Source: Pratylenchus scribneri
Lineage: Eukaryota; Nematoda; Chromadorea; Rhabditida; Pratylenchidae
Assembly: GCA_030063045.1 (NCBI GenBank)
Contig: JAQSEB010000099.1
Coordinates: 868,001-932,000, forward strand
Direction of reading: 5' to 3'
Length of the DNA: 64,000 bases
Positions within the stretch are counted from its first letter, which is position 1. Each line of letters starts with the position of its first letter. Shown one piece after another: positions 46,401 to 54,660 of the stretch. The notes under the pieces were generated by a model, which had not been told where the DNA came from, did not search any database, and worked only from the letters and a program-made list of their open reading frames with translations. Position numbers and translations under genes: made by a program.

Positions 46401-48271
46401 CGACTTAATCCCCCTTTATCCCCCTATATCCGGCTTAATCCCACGCACTCCCAAGCCTGCTATTTCCATCTTCGCCCCTTCGGGGCTCAGGGGGTGGCCT
46501 TCGGCCCTTTTCCCACCTTAATCCCACCATTTTGACCCTTAATCCGGCTTAATCCCTCTTAATCCCCCTATATCCAGCTTAATCCCACGCACTACCCGGC
46601 CTCCTGTTTCCATCTTCGCCCCTTCGGGGCTCAGGGGGAGGCCTTCGGCCCTTTTCCCACCTTAATCCCACCATTTTGACCCTTAATCCGGCTTAATCCC
46701 ACTTAATCCCCCTTAATCCGGCTATATCCCTCCCACCTACCGGGCCTTCGGCCCGGCCCACTTGCCTAACCGCGGTTTCAATTCGCGCAGCTTTCAATTT
46801 CATGCAAAACGGATATGATATTCGTGATCACCGACCCAGATTACCCCATATAGCATTATTTATAAGTCGAAATTTAAGAAAAATTATTTTTCCGCTCCGC
46901 GGTCTGAACCGCGGTAACTCGCACACCGCTTGACAAATCTCGAAAAAAATTTCATATTCGATTTCGCCGTCATCGATTACCCCATATAGGACTATTTTTG
47001 TGAAAATTTTGAAAAATCCGCTCCGCGGTTTACACCGCGGTAACTCGCGCACCGCTTCGCGGATCTCGAAAAAATTTTCATATTCGGGATCCCCGACCTC
47101 GATTACCCATTCCCCAGTGTTTATCTCGAAAAAAATTTTTTGAAAAGAGAAGGGTCCCCCCTTTGGGTCTCAAAAAAACCGTTTTCCGCGCGGAGCTCCG
47201 CGCGGAGTGAAGTTGGAAACTTCGTTGTATTTTTAGCCAAACCACGACCGGCTTCGGTCCCTTCATGCCAAATTTCAGGGCCTTCGGCCCATTTTGAAGA
47301 CAGTTATCCTTTAGAGACTGATTTTGTTGAGACCTTATATTCTAGTAATAATAATTAGAGAAAGTTATGAGCTATTGAATAAAATTGGGCAAAATGGTGT
47401 CAATTTTGAAGGTTTTTGATTTTTAAAAAATGTAAAAATATGTTTTATAATTTGATTTTTATATGGGCTGATAGAGAATTTTTTGCTCTATTCAATGATA
47501 TAAAAAACATTCGAAAACATTCATTAGGCGCTGAGCTATTAGCTTTCGCCACAAACCGGCCGCGCCACAAAACGTCCCGCTCCGTATAATTTATGATGAA
47601 ATGGCCATAGCCATATCCACCCGTCACTTTCCATATTTTTACGGTTAATAAAAATTAATCCTAGAATTTCTTTATTTGTAATTTGTACCAATTTTTGTAT
47701 ATGTATTTAAGATATAAAATTTAAATAAATTTATTCATTTTTGGAATCATTAAACCCTAAAGTATTATTTCATAAGAAAAATTTGTTAAATGTATAAAAT
47801 AGTACATAAACAGTAAACAATGTTTAAAAACTCGAAATGCCTAAATCTCCTGCGGAGCTGTTTCAATTTAAATTATATTCGAATTTGAATATATAATACC
47901 TTAAAACTTATTTTAATTCTCTACCCTCAAAAATTCCCACATTAAATTTTAAGGACCCATAGCTCCAGGGTAGGGTGAACTTTAAAAATTTTTTATTTCA
48001 TTATATTAATTCCTTAAAGCTCTACAAAATGTTTTAAGTGTTATAAAATTGTTCAAAAATATCCACAAATTAACTTAGACTCCAAATTTTTCCAATTTTT
48101 GAGGGGTTGAAAAATAATTCTCCATGAGAAATTAATTTACGGTATTGCTTCAGTCTAAATTAAACCTAAATCTCCATATATTTCCCGCAGGATCCACTGG
48201 CAAAATTGTTCAAAGATGCTGCTCAATTCAATTTGGATGATATCCGCAATAATTTTTTCCATTTTAATTGA
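31451..48271 (+). CDS. Small secreted protein gene; last intron holds the 15.4 kb element
   Basis: Exons 31451-31460, 31571-31729, 31774-31841 and 48191-48271 join in frame (318 nt, 105 residues). The product starts MARVTIHLFFSMIFWAFLLS (signal peptide). Mature sequence includes GYTLVKGGMRIKLHLETF and SGFLHVVGLYSKQCE, followed in the last exon by DPLAKLFKDAAQFNLDDIR and NNFFHFN. Exon 3 ends TGCGAG before GTTATT (phase 0), and the last exon follows TTTCCCGCAG in phase 0. If exon 3 is not spliced, the frame instead stops at TAA 31854-31856, giving 83 residues. So linking the exons across the element is inference from phase and codon quality. Family not recognised. Confidence 0.5.
32148..32156. 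repeat. Candidate 9-bp target-site duplication, left
   Basis: TATAATTTA directly precedes the left inverted repeat; the same nine bases directly follow the right inverted repeat at 47585-47593. The match does not extend by even one base either way. The sequence is AT-only, so chance is not excluded, but its position exactly at both aligned ends supports a real duplication. Confidence 0.6.
32157..32293 (+). repeat. Left terminal inverted repeat of the 15.4 kb element
   Basis: Shares GGCCGGTTTGTGGCGAA, TTCGAATGTTTTTT, ATAGAGCAA, CTATC and ATATAAA-AATC in the same order with the reverse complement of 47448-47584. The outermost 12 bases are more diverged but of equal length on both sides. Two GGTTTGTGGCG words are present. 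Confidence 0.75.
32313..34430. repeat. Left hairpin-rich array, about 1 kb units
   Basis: Units start at 32313, 33316 and 34350 (last one truncated), each with CTAGCCCCTGCGGGGCTC. Each full unit contains, in order: a segment of about 95 bp ending in a CCCTGCGGG or CCCTTCGGG hairpin and TCACTGAGTCTAG; CTTAATCC-rich tracts; GCCCCTTCGGGGC and GGGCCTTCGGCCC hairpins; a TTTCGTTCAAAACGGATAT block; the CCGCGG-TTTACA-CCGCGG hairpin; a near-perfect CCGCGCGGAGCTCCGCGCGG palindrome; and TCTAGTAATAATAA. Short frames repeated between units are by-products of the repeat. Confidence 0.85.
32456..32790. repeat. GC-rich minisatellite of hairpin units
   Basis: About nine copies of CATCTTCGCCCCTTCGGGGC followed by TCAGGGG and a spacer of two main kinds (GGTTATCTC or GATTTGTTTC). 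Each copy contains a GCCCC-TTC-GGGGC hairpin. It is a local expansion of the same motif found singly in the other array units. Confidence 0.9.
34436..34520. repeat. Duplicated AAATGCATTT block
   Basis: ACTTAAAAATGCATTTGTAAC followed by ATGCATTTCCACAC occurs twice in direct tandem between the left array and the 3' end of the replicase gene. The same AAATGCATTT word marks many of the gene's introns. Confidence 0.8.
34953..42706 (-). CDS. Helitron-type Rep/helicase with AT-hooks and OTU domain
   Basis: 25 exons (first 42706-42628, last 35066-34953 with TGA), 6,595 nt, about 2,200 residues. N-terminal region: low-complexity, with AT-hooks PRGRPKK and GRPRK (residues about 190-207). Helitron N-terminal block: CCNKGTV and WRYNAEMAFGTL (exon 7). 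Rep: FPLLFPYG, GSRRYYQKAYADAQ, WADRPDIVTRLF, then QKR+GLPHLHMCITF (HUH-type motif His-Leu-His, residue about 898) and the two-Tyr motif KYVTKYITKGCD (about 1071-1075). PIF1-like helicase: FLTGAGGTGKTFTYN (Walker A), LIIIDEVSM (Walker B), GGDWKQLMPVIP, FVMTINKAQGQTLDRVG, HGQLYVAFSRV. C-terminal OTU protease: RDGNCFFHAIA (catalytic Cys), KYAGSPEAMAMAKFL, and HSGGNHYDAVMW (catalytic His). One flaw: exon 11 (40070-39823) has one base too many; the frame switches between FQIRG and HWLWWAAMLAQLY near 39980-40000. Otherwise probably intact. Introns mostly 42-50 nt. Confidence 0.9.
43179..43206. other. Strong GC hairpin
   Basis: CAGCCGGGGG and CCCCCGGCTG are perfect complements of 10 bases, separated by an 8-base loop (CGATAATA). 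It lies about 470 bp upstream of the replicase ATG, where a Helitron's 5' part would be. Helitron hairpins are normally near the 3' end, so the role is unknown; it might be the end of another insertion. Confidence 0.7.
43283..43498. mobile_element. 216-bp MITE nested inside the large element
   Basis: The ends are GGGGGCAAATTGTCTATGAG and its reverse complement. The arms continue as TTGGAA, AAATTTAAG, AAAG-AGGGAAATAGGC and AGA(A/-)ATATCTCTGCT, giving about 75-bp inverted repeats around a short centre with GAGAGAGAG. No coding content. Its position between the replicase and the right array shows a later insertion. Confidence 0.85.
43800..47355. repeat. Right hairpin-rich array, about 1 kb units
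   Basis: Same unit type and orientation as the left array. Unit starts (CTAGCCCC) are at 44485, 45240 and 46278, preceded by a 5'-truncated unit (about 43800-44484). The last unit is a chimera: 46278-46766 is an ungapped copy of 33316-33804, and 46768-47354 is an ungapped copy of 43898-44484. Hairpins present: CCGCGG-TTTACA-CCGCGG, CCGCGCGGAGCTCCGCGCGG, GGGCC-TTC-GGCCC, GTGCC-TTC-GGCAC and TCGGC-TTC-GCCGA. Confidence 0.85.
47448..47584 (-). repeat. Right terminal inverted repeat of the 15.4 kb element
   Basis: Inverted counterpart of 32157-32293; contains TTCGCCACAAACCGGCC, GCCACAAAACG, AAAAAACATTCGAA and TTGCTCTATTC. It ends at CCGCTCCG, directly followed by TATAATTTA. Confidence 0.75.
47585..47593. 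repeat. Candidate 9-bp target-site duplication, right
   Basis: TATAATTTA, identical to 32148-32156, immediately outside the right inverted repeat. Confidence 0.6.
47907..48145. mobile_element. TACCGTAAA-family MITE copy (inverted)
   Basis: Starts TACCTTAAAACTTATTTTAA, ends TTAATTTACGGTAT, and carries AGCTCTACAAAATG, AATATCCACAAATTAA and CCAATTTTTGAGGGG. These are reverse complements of blocks in the copy at 22082. It lies in the same host intron as the 15.4 kb element. Confidence 0.55.
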
Positions 48272-49046
48272 TACAAAAATACCATTTTTGGATGTACATT
48301 TTTATTCATTTTCGGTTTATAAAAATTCTGTCTGTTTATTAAAATTGTTTTTCCACTCAATTTTTAATTTTTGGATAAATATCATCACGAGGAAATTGTA
48401 TACAAAAATAAATAATAATTGCCTAAAATGTGCTCATTCAACCAATTCACTAATCCGTCCAAATCCATTACCTAAAAATACATTAAATGTTGAAATTGAA
48501 TCGACGATGATTCAGCGGTCCTCACAAATTGAATAGTATAAAATAAAAATTGGTTCCTATTTTTTGGTCCAATTTTGTTGCGGTTTTATGGCCCATCCAC
48601 CTCCGCATTTTCCCCATCATTTCTCCTCAATTTGTCGCTTTACCGATGATGACTCAAAATGACTCATTTTCTATTCTTCCTTTTCATCATTTCCCATCCA
48701 GACTTCAATAAACCTATTTTTTCGGAACAAATTTTTTTCAATGAAATTTCTTCAAATTTCCATCCCATATTATTCTTGACCTTTTCCTTCCATTGAAAAG
48801 TGAGGATTTTGGCCTTTGAGCCCCGCTGCTCATTTTTGATCCCTCAATTCATTTTTTCACACCAATCCCTTCCTCTCGTCCCTCCTCGGTCCTCGACCAT
48901 TGTTGACTGCTCTTTTTTTCGATGTAAACATTTTAAAATAGAAAAGCAAACAAATAAATTTCCCCTTCCATCTATGATGATGAATTGGGCTTTTTGGCCC
49001 AAATGTTCCCCGTATAAAAGATCTAAAAATTTCCTCAATTTTCAAC

Positions 49047-49048
49047 AG
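49047..49048 (+). promoter_or_regulatory. Possible SL trans-splice acceptor of the TTL gene
   Basis: CAATTTTCAACAG ends in AG 40 bases upstream of the TTL start codon with no upstream exon evident. This is what a nematode spliced-leader acceptor would look like. No experimental support is visible from sequence alone. Confidence 0.35.
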
Positions 49049-49088
49049 AATTCTAAGCAAAAAAACCATAAAAGAAATAAATTCCTCA

Positions 49089-49856
49089 ATGTCCACCACA
49101 TTTTTGACAATTTCATTGCTTCTTTTGGCTACAATGGCCATTTTCCCCAGCATCGAAGGATTCCGCCAACAATCCGTTGGAGTTCGTGGCCGTTTGATGT
49201 GCGGCGATAAACCATTGGCCAGTACAAAAGTAAAATTGTGGAACAAAAATAGAATTGGTCAGTCAAATTTTGGCCATTTTAAATTATTTAATTACACTGT
49301 CAACATTTTAGGAAGAGATGACCAGTTGGCTGATGCCCAGACTGATGCTAATGGGAATTTCGTGTTGGATGGTGGAGTTGGTTCCATTTTCAGCATGAAT
49401 GTTCACTTCAAAAGTATGTACAAAAATAATTTTAGGCAAAAATTTGATTACTTATCGCTTATCCCGTGGCAGATTTTTTCCCCAAAAATACCTTAAGTTA
49501 CCCTTAAAATCCTCTAATATAATCTTTTTTCATCATTTTATTTTCAAATATGAGTAATAGAATAAGAAGCTCAAAAAAATTTCAAATCTCCCCCCTCCCC
49601 GGGATAATCGATAACTACCAAAATTGGGATTAAAATTCATGAATAAATTCCTTCATTTTTCTCTTCATTATCTTGGATTTTTTCCCCAGTTTATCATGAT
49701 TGTGACCGAGGCATTTTGCCATGCCAACGCAAAGTTGATTTGGGCATTCCTTCAGAATATGTGAGCCGTTCAAGCAATGTACAAAAATGGTTCGATGCCG
49801 GTGTGCTGAATATGCAATTCAAATTTCCCGATGAATCCACTTCTTGCATCAATTAA
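49089..49856 (+). CDS. Transthyretin-like (TTL) family secreted protein
   Basis: Exons 49089-49257, 49312-49413 and 49690-49856 join in frame (438 nt, 145 residues). Signal peptide: [20 protein letters not shown]. The mature protein has the TTL layout: [20 protein letters not shown] (first strand with Cys), [28 protein letters not shown], then [19 protein letters not shown] and a C-terminal Cys three residues before the end. TTL proteins are a large nematode-specific secreted family; known members act in apoptotic-cell clearance (C. elegans TTR-52) or as effectors of plant-parasitic species. The specific role of this member is unknown. The acceptor of exon 3 is TTTCCCCAG. Confidence 0.92.
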
Positions 49857-50389
49857 ATTAAATTAAGGAAGGAATGGATTATTGAGGAAGAAGAAGAGAA
49901 TAAAGAAAATATGCAAAATGCCCAAAATTTATTGCCTTTCCTTAATTTTCATCAATTTTTTTTATATTCAATATAAAAAGCTAAGGAAAAAAATGTCGCC
50001 AACATTTTTGGGTATAATAAGGTTCGGGTTGGGAGTTGGGGGATGGGGGTTGGAAAAATGCATCCAGAATGCACGCGTATAGATGAATTTGAACATGGTT
50101 TGGGATGAGGTTGATTTTGGCCAGGTGGTTAGCAGATGGGGAAAACCGGTTTTTGGACAGAATTTGACTGCATTTTTTACTTTTTCATTCATAACATTTT
50201 TGTGGATGGATATTTTCGTGAGGAGTTTCTTTAGTGCCAACCAGAAGAATGGTGGCTTTAAAATGATGTATAACTTGCTGGGCTGCGCTGCTTGGCCTAG
50301 GACGAGTTCGTGTTAGAATGTGCGCAGGTCATGATTTGGCCATATTCCGCTCCAGAGCTAAGCCTATATAAAATGTCGGAGTTGGGAGG

Positions 50390-50870
50390 TGTAAATTGGG
50401 ACTCAGGGGTTATCGGGTATGGGGAATTTAAATATGATATTAGTTTTGATTTGCACAAAAGCCGGTTTGCAAACCGGTTCAAAAAAGTTCAAAAAGAGGA
50501 AATTTTAACAGAATGAGATGAAAATTGGGACTTGGAGGTTTTCGAGTATGGGGAGTTCAAAAATTATATCAGTTTTGGGATCCGCGCAACCGGGGGTTTG
50601 CAAACCGGTTTAAAAATGTCAAAAATGGAAATATGTGCTGATTTAGGTGAAAATGGGATTTGGGGGTTTTCGACTATGGGGAATTCAAAAATGAAATCCG
50701 TTTTGAGATCTGCGCAAAAGGTGGTTCGCAAACTGGTTAAAAAAAAACGAAAATTTGTCCAAATAACAACAAAATTAGTATTCGGGGGGTTTTCGTCTAT
50801 GGGGAATTAGAATTTAATAATATTTTTGTATCTCTGCCAAAATCGGTTTGCAAACCGGTTTAAAATTTCA
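50390..50870. repeat. Tandem repeat, period about 125 bp, with CCGGTTTGCAAACCGG
   Basis: Four diverged copies share GGGGTTTTCG-TATGGGGAATT, AAA, ATATCAGTTTTG, CGCGCAA and GGTTTGCAAACCGGTT. The last word is a palindrome. The sequence is open over parts of the plus strand but frames differ between copies, so it is not coding. Confidence 0.75.
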
Positions 50871-50893
50871 TTTCGAACTTACGACCTAAAGAA

Positions 50894-51012
50894 GAGGGGC
50901 GAGCGAAGCGAGCCTGCCCACGACCTTAAAGGGCTGGCGCGCCTGTCCAAGACCTTTAAATAATTTCAAAATCCGAATCCCTAGGGTAGGTCTAACGCGC
51001 CTTGGCGCGTTT
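50894..51012. repeat. Two GC hairpins next to the tandem repeat
   Basis: GGGCGAGCGAAGCGAGCC contains GGCTCGC/GCGAGC complementarity, and AACGCGCCTTGGCGCGTT is a nearly perfect palindrome. They resemble in style (GC stem, very short loop) the hairpins of the large element 4 kb away, but the sequences differ. Confidence 0.6.
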
Positions 51013-51473
51013 ACAAACACTCCCAACATATAACCTCCTCCCGAATATTCCTTTAAACTCCACGTATTCCTTACACCCACTTCCCTTACGCCCACTTCCC
51101 TAACGTCCACTAGTTACAATTATAAACATTATTTTTTAAAAAATGAGGAACAAGAAGGGCCATATCTGCCAATAAAATTTCATAGAGCAGTGATTCTTAT
51201 ACCATTTGATTCCTTATGAAAAAAGCTTTCAAATGAATTAATAAAAATATTTCCATATCACCGGCCATCCTATCCAAAAAATTGTCATGGCACTGCCCTT
51301 CTCATTGTACCTAATTATGTGTAAAATTGGTCATATCGCACAACATTTTCAAATTTATTAATTTTGTATTTTAACAAGCCACCAAAGCATAGAATAAAAA
51401 TCAAAAAATTAAATCCGAAATTCTGAACGAATATTCCATTGCTTCAACATTTGCTTTCATTGTTTTTGCTTCA

Positions 51474-51680
51474 TCAATTGGGTACACAATTCCCGGCAGG
51501 TTTTGGACCAATATTAGTGACAAATTTGCATTTAAGCCCAGGGCAACACTTGGCATCGGAAGCGCATATACTGTTTTGTTGCTGGCAGCTGCCAGCCTCA
51601 ACCATCGATTCTTGGCCAATGAAGCAGCCAAAGGAGAAAAGAAAGAGCAAAGTGAAGGCAAGAATGGAATTTGATTGCAT
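51474..51680 (-). CDS. Small secreted six-cysteine knottin-like peptide
   Basis: A single-exon frame of 68 residues from the ATG at 51680. Signal peptide: MQSNSILAFTLLFLFSFGCF, cleavage probably before SCQQQ. The mature part has the pattern C-x6-C-x5-CC-x4-C-x13-C, the inhibitor cystine knot spacing. Such peptides occur as toxins, antimicrobial peptides and receptor ligands; no particular target can be inferred. An ATG further upstream (51752) is in frame, but the shorter form places the signal correctly. The TTL gene lies on the other strand 1.6 kb away. Confidence 0.75.
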   Translation of the reverse strand: MQSNSILAFTLLFLFSFGCFIGQESMVEAGSCQQQNSICASDAKCCPGLKCKFVTNIGPKPAGNCVPN

Positions 51681-51759
51681 TTTTTTTATTAAAATTTGAA
51701 TGGAAAGTGGATTTTTAATGGAGGACTTTTGGTTTGATGAAAATTTAATCATTTCATTC

Positions 51760-53280
51760 CGCTTTTATATTAGCATCCTCAACTAATACTACGGAAATCA
51801 TCCGTGTCGATTATGAAGATCATCCATACAATTTATGAATTTAGTTGCGGAAAAATTTTCATAAATTTGAATAAACTTATATCGACCCCATGCTTAAATT
51901 CTCATAAATTTTTATTAACAAACAATTTTATAAAATTATACATTTTTCTAACAGACTAGACTGCTAATCAAATATGCATTATGCAAATACCATCAGTCTA
52001 AAATGGGAAAAAAAAAATTAAAATAGATAAAAATTTATAAGCAAATAAAAAAAAATTATATGGAGATGATAGATAGGCTTTTATTTGATCGAATCTCGAA
52101 TGTCCTTACTTTTAATTATGCAATATAATAATTATTAAAATGAAAATGATTTATAAAATAAATTGTTAATTGTTGGACATTCTTATTAAATTAATATGAC
52201 AGACATGGATATTTCATCATTCTTTGACAATTGCTGGTAACAAAACAAACAGATTAATTGAATCCGGAATATATGCAAAATAATAGAAAATATTTGAATA
52301 TCAAAATCATTAAATTTGTCTGCCAATTCATCGTATTGTTCGCTATTCTTACATACTATGCCTTCATCAATTTATTGTCGCTATAAAAATACATCATTCA
52401 AATTCCAATTTTTTTGCAAAAAATGAAAAGAAGAACGGATTTTTATAAATTATATTTATGTATTATATTTATTTCTACAATTTTCTCAAATAAATTTAAA
52501 TAAAATAATTAAATATTATAAAAAATTACAAATTAATTAGCAGTAGGCAACATTTTGAAATATTCAAAATAATCAGTCATCATCTCATCAGTGTAATTCA
52601 TTTGATAAAAGTATACAAAAATATTAATTCAATTAATTTATCCTGAGACAATTTTTCCAAACATTTTCTAATAAAACCATCCTACTTTATTTAATATCTC
52701 CATTTCCTTCTTAAAAATTGAGTTGGCCAAACTTGAATGTGGCTCATTCATTGATAAATAATAAATATCTCAAAATATGAGTCTCATTGCCGATTCTTTT
52801 CTTTGTTGCGCAATTTCTGAGTGCAAGGTGGACATTTATTCGCCACAAAGAAATTGGAGGCGGCATTTGACAGGTTCAAAGGAATTTTTTATGGGGAGAG
52901 GGGAAGGATGAGAATGATGGCCGAAAGAGATGGAATATTGGGATGGGACATGGGCAAAACCTTTCTGAGAAATTTGATGCTCATTCAGATGCCACAGCAA
53001 GATATGTAATTGCGCAATTCTGGTCATTGGGATTTGGGATGTGTCGGATAAGGCAAAAGTGGTCATTTGATTGAAATAAAATCCAACCTCCCCTTCTAAA
53101 TAATTTATTCCTTCATTTCATCATTTTTTTTCCTTCCATTCATTTGTCCAAATTCTATTTGCATTTTTTAATGTCTTTACTTCATGATTTTGTATTTTGC
53201 AAAAAAAAAAAAAAATTTATTTGCAAAAAGAATGATTCCAATTTTATAAAATCTAAGCATTTTTACAATTAGAAATATTT
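51760..53280. other. AT-rich intergenic stretch
   Basis: No exon chain. The block 52777-53060 is less AT-rich and open on both strands but shows no recognisable motif. Confidence 0.4.
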
Positions 53281-53315
53281 CTTAAAATTGCATTCATTAT
53301 TTTTGCTTCCAGCTG

Positions 53316-54050
53316 CTGCCTTGTGAATTGCAATTTTTGGACAAAAGTTAAGGGTAAATTCAATTTATTTAAAAAAATTTTTAATTCTAATAGATTTGAT
53401 GCCGAATTCGGGTGCAATAAACCTGAAGAAAACCAATTTTGTTCAATCAGTGAAAATCGCCTTCAACCTGTCGAAACAGATCGAAGTGCATTTCTTGAAT
53501 GCGAAAAGTAAATGAAAATAAATTCCAATATAAATTTGAATTTTGAATATTCAACAATTTTTAAGCTTCCGTTGGGTCAAACATTATTGTCTTCAAGGCT
53601 TCAATTTTGAATTTGAAGGGCAAGCATGCGTTTCGCACACAATTCCCGTCACAGCTGAACCTGACTATCAATTTCGTCAATTTCCGGGTCTTTCTTATAA
53701 TGATAAAATTTCAAAATTATTTTGTTAATCGAATTTAAGATTTGGTTACGGATGCATCTGAGCATCAATTTTGTTCGACCAATGAGAATAACTTTCAACC
53801 CGTCAATATAGATCCTACTGCATTTCTTCAATGCGATTCAATGTAAATTAATGATGAAAATAAATGAACAAAAATTTTAATTCTTAATTTTTAAGTACTC
53901 GTCGTTGGGTCAAAAAATACTGTCATCAAGGCTTCATTTTTATTTACAAAAGACAAGCATGCATTTCTCAAACATTGCTTGTACCTGCTGGCCATCAATT
54001 CCGCCAATTTCCGAGTTCGTTTATGTATAAATCTGTAAAACTCATTCAAT
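53316..54050 (+). pseudogene. Two copies of a two-exon cysteine-rich module, unresolved 5' end
   Basis: Copy 1: an exon at about 53393-53507 (GCNKPEENQFCSISEN, QPVETDRSAFLECE) and one from 53567 (FRWVKHYCLQGFNFEFEGQA, then a Cys) to about 53686. Copy 2: exons at about 53739-53842 (EHQFCSTNEN, AFLQCDS) and 53897-54050 (TRRWVKKYCHQGF, RQACISQTL). Both match exons 3-4 of the gene at 56272-57652. A short exon-like piece CCLVNCNFWTKVK precedes copy 1. I found no signal-peptide exon, and copy 2 lacks the FGC start of copy 1, so these may be decayed duplicates or internal exons of a gene I cannot complete. Confidence 0.5.
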
Positions 54051-54149
54051 TCTGAATTGGTAAAAACAAATTATAATTTGCAAAAACACAAAAAAATACA
54101 ATTCCAATTTTTAAAAATACAAATTATGATTTACGAAAAACACAAATCC

Positions 54150-54660
54150 TGATTTTTGAAAAACACAAATTCTGATTTAGTTAAAAGTTGTGAACACAAA
54201 TTCTGATTTGTAACACAAATTCTGATTTATAAAAACGCAAATTCTGATTTGTAAAAACACAAATTCTGATTTGTAAAAACACAAATTATGATTTGTAAAA
54301 ACACAAATTCTGATTTTTATAATTACAAATTCTGATTTGTAAAAACACAAATTCTGATTTGTAAAAACACAAATTCTGATTTTTATAATTACAAATTCTG
54401 ATTTGTAAAAACACAAATTCTGATTTGTAAAAACACAAATTCTGATTTGTAAAAACACAAATTCTGATTTTTATAATTACAAATTCTGATTTGTAAAAAC
54501 ACAAATTCTGATTTGTAAAAACACAAATTCTTGCTAAAAAACAAATTCTGATTTGCTAAAACACAAATTCTGATTTGCTAAAACACAAATTCTTATTTAC
54601 GAAAAACACAAAAAATATTATTATGATTGTAAAAAACACAAATTCTGATTTATTTAATTA
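54150..54660. repeat. Minisatellite of about 21 bp
   Basis: More than 15 copies of ACACAAATTCTGATTTGTAAA, with the variants TTTTTATAATTAC and TTGCTAAA in the spacer. A three-unit higher-order pattern (two standard units then a TTTTTATAATTAC unit) repeats at least three times. Minus-strand frames through it (FYKSEFVF-type) are by-products. Confidence 0.9.

Larger units (their letters stand above)
32157..47584. mobile_element. 15.4 kb composite TIR element carrying a Helitron-type replicase
   Basis: The outer ends are imperfect inverted repeats of about 135 bp flanked by TATAATTTA on both sides. Within, from left to right: a hairpin-rich array of about 1 kb units (32313-34430), a 25-exon Rep/helicase/OTU gene on the minus strand (34953-42706), a nested MITE (43283-43498), and a second array (about 43800-47355). 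No DDE-type or MULE transposase is visible. Nine-bp duplications with long TIRs are typical of Mutator-like elements, whereas Helitrons normally make no target duplication. The layout therefore suggests either a non-autonomous Mutator-like carrier that took up a Helitron, or a new type of Helitron-like element with TIRs. Confidence 0.65.

Noticed and set aside
32157..47584. Reading the large element as a Maverick/Polinton or other virus-like element
   Set aside because: No family-B DNA polymerase, retroviral-type integrase, packaging ATPase or capsid gene is present, and the candidate duplication is 9 bp rather than 6 bp; the only large gene is Helitron-type.
48857..49246. Minus-strand frame of 129 codons
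   Set aside because: Antisense shadow of the TTL gene's first exon and upstream region.
54177..54504. Minus-strand frames with FYKSEFVF-type repeats
   Set aside because: By-product of the 21-bp minisatellite.
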